A DNA stretch of 7,163 nucleotides, from NCBI GenBank assembly GCA_964418365.1, contig CAYQLM010000120.1, forward strand, positions 1 to 7,163. Reading direction: 5' to 3'. Each line of letters starts with the position of its first letter. The first letter of the stretch is position 1. Below, piece by piece: positions 4,867 to 7,163 of the stretch. A program made the translations under genes and the position numbers. The notes beneath the pieces were generated by a model. That model worked only from the letters and a program-made list of their open reading frames with translations. It was not told where the DNA came from and did no database searches. The stretch comes from JBBDXS01 sp964418365. GTDB taxonomy: Bacteria > Chloroflexota > Dehalococcoidia > DSTF01 > RBG-16-68-14.

Positions 4867-4878
4867 TGCGAGGTTAGG

Positions 4879-6090
4879 ATGAGGCCAGGCTCCTTCATCG
4901 GCGCGCCCTGTCTCATGCTGTTGGGCATCATTTCAGCGTGTGGCGGATCCTCTCACGCTTCGAACGGCGTAGGGACTCGCGTGTACTACTTGCAGACCGT
5001 TTCAGCGAACGATGCTTGGGCAGTAACCGCGCGCGGGGTGGCCCGTACGGCGGACGATGGGCACAGCTGGCAGGACGTCACGCCGCCTGCTCTCGACCTT
5101 CAGCTTTTTTCTCATCAGCCAACGCCTAGTTTCTTTTTCTTGAACAGCGAGTCAGCTTGGATGGCCAACGTGGACGGGGCCCCGGCATCATCGGGCGGAC
5201 CCACTCCGTCAGTTCCGCCCAGAGCCACAATCTTCCATACGACAGACGGGGGTAGGACATGGTCAGCGCATTCACTGCAGCTTACGGTTGGTGCCGGCTT
5301 GCTGGGTGTCGGAATCTACTTCCTGGACGGCAATGTAGGATGGCTCGAGGAAGGGCTTTCGACAAGCGGCACCTCCAGCCGGGCTTACCTCTACGGGACG
5401 AGTGACGGAGGCAATACGTGGACGAAGGTGAACGCCTCGTTTCCCTTCGCCGGCGTGCTGGCCTTTACCTCGTCCTCAGACGGATGGATGGCGGGAGGGC
5501 CTGCCCTCAATCAGCTCTTCGCGACCAGTAACGGCGGCGTTACGTGGGAGCGCCAGCAAGTGCCATTCCAATCAGCCGACGGGCCGCAACAAGTCCATCT
5601 GGCTGTACCGCACTTCCTCACCGGGCAAGATGGCGTGTTGCCGATCCAGCTGCTTACGTCAAGCTCGCCAAGCGGATCTTCGCTCTACTTCTTCGTCACG
5701 CATGACAGTGGTAAGTCATGGACGCCAGCGGGTGCGCCGTTGCAACCGGAGAGATCGACCGGCGACGTCTTCTTCGGGTCGTCGCCGAACTTGTCTTTGG
5801 CGGACGCCAGCAATTGGTACCTTCTAGCCGACCAGTTATACGCTACTCATGATGGAGGTGTTAGTTGGTCTGCGGTTCAGACCAACAAGCCTTTCAGGGA
5901 CTATATAGACCTTGTGCAAATTGACTTTGAAACTGCCCAAGAGGGGTGGGCCTACGGTGAAACCGATCACTGCCTTGGCACGCAACATCTTGCACCCAAC
6001 AAGAACGTCCCAGTGGACTGCACCACGACATCTCATCTCCTCAAGACCATCGATGGTGGACAGACGTGGGCTGAACAGTCCATTTATTGA
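4879..6090 (+). CDS. Secreted lipoprotein with seven Asp-box (BNR) repeats, predicted beta-propeller
   Basis: The product is 403 residues. Its N-terminus is a lipoprotein signal peptide: Arg2, a hydrophobic stretch (LMLLGIISA), then lipobox ISAC with Cys21, followed by a Gly/Ser linker. It should be lipidated and held on the outer face of the membrane. Seven Asp-box motifs (S/T-x-D-x-G-x-S/T-W) end at Trp64, Trp128, Trp181, Trp223, Trp281, Trp330 and Trp397, as expected for a seven-bladed propeller like BNR/sialidase-like and Ycf48-like proteins. Linking motifs such as DAWAV, VGWLEEG, DGWMAGG and EGWAYGE recur between them. I see no sialidase catalytic signature (Arg triad, FRIP), so enzymatic activity is not supported. 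Two cysteines in the last inter-box segment could form a disulfide. Codon third positions are noticeably richer in A/T than in the flanking genes. The RBS is a weak GAGG 5 nt before the ATG. Confidence 0.87.
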   Translation: MRPGSFIGAPCLMLLGIISACGGSSHASNGVGTRVYYLQTVSANDAWAVTARGVARTADDGHSWQDVTPPALDLQLFSHQPTPSFFFLNSESAWMANVDGAPASSGGPTPSVPPRATIFHTTDGGRTWSAHSLQLTVGAGLLGVGIYFLDGNVGWLEEGLSTSGTSSRAYLYGTSDGGNTWTKVNASFPFAGVLAFTSSSDGWMAGGPALNQLFATSNGGVTWERQQVPFQSADGPQQVHLAVPHFLTGQDGVLPIQLLTSSSPSGSSLYFFVTHDSGKSWTPAGAPLQPERSTGDVFFGSSPNLSLADASNWYLLADQLYATHDGGVSWSAVQTNKPFRDYIDLVQIDFETAQEGWAYGETDHCLGTQHLAPNKNVPVDCTTTSHLLKTIDGGQTWAEQSIY

Positions 6091-6109
6091 GCCGCGTCCG
6101 GAAGATACG

Positions 6110-6115
6110 AAAGGA
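6110..6115 (+). promoter_or_regulatory. Ribosome binding site of the phosphomannomutase gene
   Basis: AAAGGA lies 6 nt before the ATG at 6122 and supports that start. The 31-nt gap after the lipoprotein stop codon contains no recognisable promoter or terminator, so read-through from the upstream gene is likely. Confidence 0.55.
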
Positions 6116-6121
6116 ACATAC

Positions 6122-7163
6122 ATGACCATCGATCCCGGCGTGTTTCGCGCGTACGACATACGAGGGAAGTACCCCAGCGGCATCAACGAGGAGCTGGCGG
6201 AGCTGCTGGGCCGCGCGTTCGGCACGTACGTGGCCGAGCACGAGGGCGGGAACGAGATCGCTGTCGGGCAGGACAACCGGGCGTCGGGCGCGTCGCTCAA
6301 GGCGGCGCTCACACGCGGCCTCACGTCGACCGGCGCGACGGTCTACGACATCGGCATGAGCACGTCGCCGGCGCTGTACTTCGCCGTGGGCCACTGGGGG
6401 CTGGCGGGCGGGATCAACGTGAGCGGCAGCCACAACCCGCCGGACGAGAACGGCTTCAAGCTCGTCGGCCGGGGGAACAGGCCAATCGCGGGCGAGGAGA
6501 TCCTCGAAGTGAAGAAGGTGCTCGATGCGGGCGCGTTCCAGTCGGGCGCAGGCAAGGTCATCGAGCGCGCGATCATGCCCGAGTACTTCGCGCACCTCAA
6601 GTCGATCGCGACGCTCGCGCGCACGTTCCGCGTCGCGGTCGATACGGGTAACGGCGTGGCCGGGCTCTACGCGCCACCGCTGCTGCGCGAGATCGGCTGC
6701 GACGTTGTCGAGATCCACACCGAGCTGGACAACAAGTATCCCAACCACCTGCCCGACCCTCAGATGCCGGAGAACGTCGTCTGCCTCCAGGAGAAGGTGC
6801 GCGAGAGCGGCGCCGACATCGGCCTCGCGTTCGACGGCGACGGCGACCGCCTCGGCGTCATCGATGAGCGCGGCGAGCGGCACGAGGCGGAGTTTTTCTT
6901 CGCGCTGCTGGCGTTCCAGCAGCTCGACCAGCAGCCCGGCGCGCGCGTGATCATGGACGTCAAGGCGACGCAGCCCGTCCTCGATTCGCTCACGGCGCGC
7001 GGCGCGCGGCCGGAGGTGTGGCGCACCGGCCACTCGTACATCAAGATGCGCATGCGCGAGACGAACACGCCGATCGGAGGCGAAGCGAGCGGCCACATCT
7101 TCTACGCGGAGAACTTCTACGCCGACGACGCGCTCTTCGCCGCGTGCAAGCTGCTCAACTACC
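6122..7163 (+). CDS. Phosphomannomutase/phosphoglucomutase, C-terminus beyond the window
   Basis: This alpha-D-phosphohexomutase interconverts hexose 1- and 6-phosphates, supplying mannose-1-P or glucose-1-P for nucleotide sugars and surface polysaccharide. The frame stays open from ATG 6122 to the window end, giving 347 complete codons. The family is usually about 450-470 residues, so domains I-III are visible and most of domain IV is missing. Signatures present are FRAYDIRGKYP near the N-terminus, the phosphoserine loop SGSHNPPDENGFK with Ser103, the Mg-binding loop DGDGDRLG (Asp238, Asp240, Asp242), TGHSYIK (302-308) and the sugar-binding loop GGEASGH (319-325). All catalytic residues are intact. 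It follows the lipoprotein gene by 31 nt on the same strand, but its codon use returns to the GC-rich pattern of the other housekeeping genes. Choice between mannose and glucose substrate cannot be read from the sequence. Confidence 0.96.
   Translation, partial: MTIDPGVFRAYDIRGKYPSGINEELAELLGRAFGTYVAEHEGGNEIAVGQDNRASGASLKAALTRGLTSTGATVYDIGMSTSPALYFAVGHWGLAGGINVSGSHNPPDENGFKLVGRGNRPIAGEEILEVKKVLDAGAFQSGAGKVIERAIMPEYFAHLKSIATLARTFRVAVDTGNGVAGLYAPPLLREIGCDVVEIHTELDNKYPNHLPDPQMPENVVCLQEKVRESGADIGLAFDGDGDRLGVIDERGERHEAEFFFALLAFQQLDQQPGARVIMDVKATQPVLDSLTARGARPEVWRTGHSYIKMRMRETNTPIGGEASGHIFYAENFYADDALFAACKLLNY

Noticed and set aside
4879..6090. Sialidase or other glycosidase function for the propeller protein
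   Set aside because: Asp boxes are structural. No FRIP motif or catalytic Arg/Tyr/Glu pattern could be seen.
6041..7096. Open frame of 351 codons on the minus strand
   Set aside because: It runs antisense to the phosphomannomutase gene, whose catalytic motifs are all intact. The product is an Arg/Ala/His-rich low-information sequence typical of a shadow frame in GC-rich DNA.

Overview
The window is GC-rich bacterial chromosomal DNA with dense gene packing, short intergenic gaps, GC-rich hairpin repeats between genes, and promoters that mostly look like extended -10 (TGn-TAxxxT) elements. Gene content and repeat style would suit a Chloroflexota-type bacterium. That placement is inference only: no marker in the window is decisive.

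Minus-strand block (1-4822). Read in the direction of transcription, this holds a GarR/HIBADH-like NAD(P)-dependent hydroxyacid dehydrogenase (4822-3923), lspA overlapping a RluD-type pseudouridine synthase gene by 11 nt (3784-2341), a small unrecognised membrane protein (2173-1805), gltX (1705-227) and a tRNA-Gln(CUG) cut by the window edge (55-1). Palindromic repeats of the form GTAGGGGC...hairpin...GCCC sit immediately after gltX, the rluD-like gene and the dehydrogenase gene. In all three cases the repeat's own TAG is the gene's stop codon. Two other hairpins separate the small membrane protein from gltX.

Plus-strand block (4879-7163). A divergent 56-nt intergenic region, with overlapping -10 boxes on the two strands and a 7-bp inverted repeat, leads into a secreted lipoprotein predicted to fold as a seven-bladed Asp-box (BNR) beta-propeller. 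Its base composition is visibly less GC-rich than its neighbours. After a 31-nt gap comes a phosphomannomutase/phosphoglucomutase gene that runs off the right edge.

Functionally the genes are mostly housekeeping: tRNA charging (gltX, tRNA-Gln), lipoprotein maturation (lspA), rRNA modification (rluD-like), semialdehyde reduction and sugar-phosphate metabolism. The lipoprotein at 4879 is a plausible LspA substrate. The least ordinary features are the stop-codon-associated repeats, the apparently leaderless promoters of gltX and lspA, and a GltX with two altered residues at positions that bind glutamate in Thermus GluRS. I see no defence system, CRISPR array, transposase or prophage.
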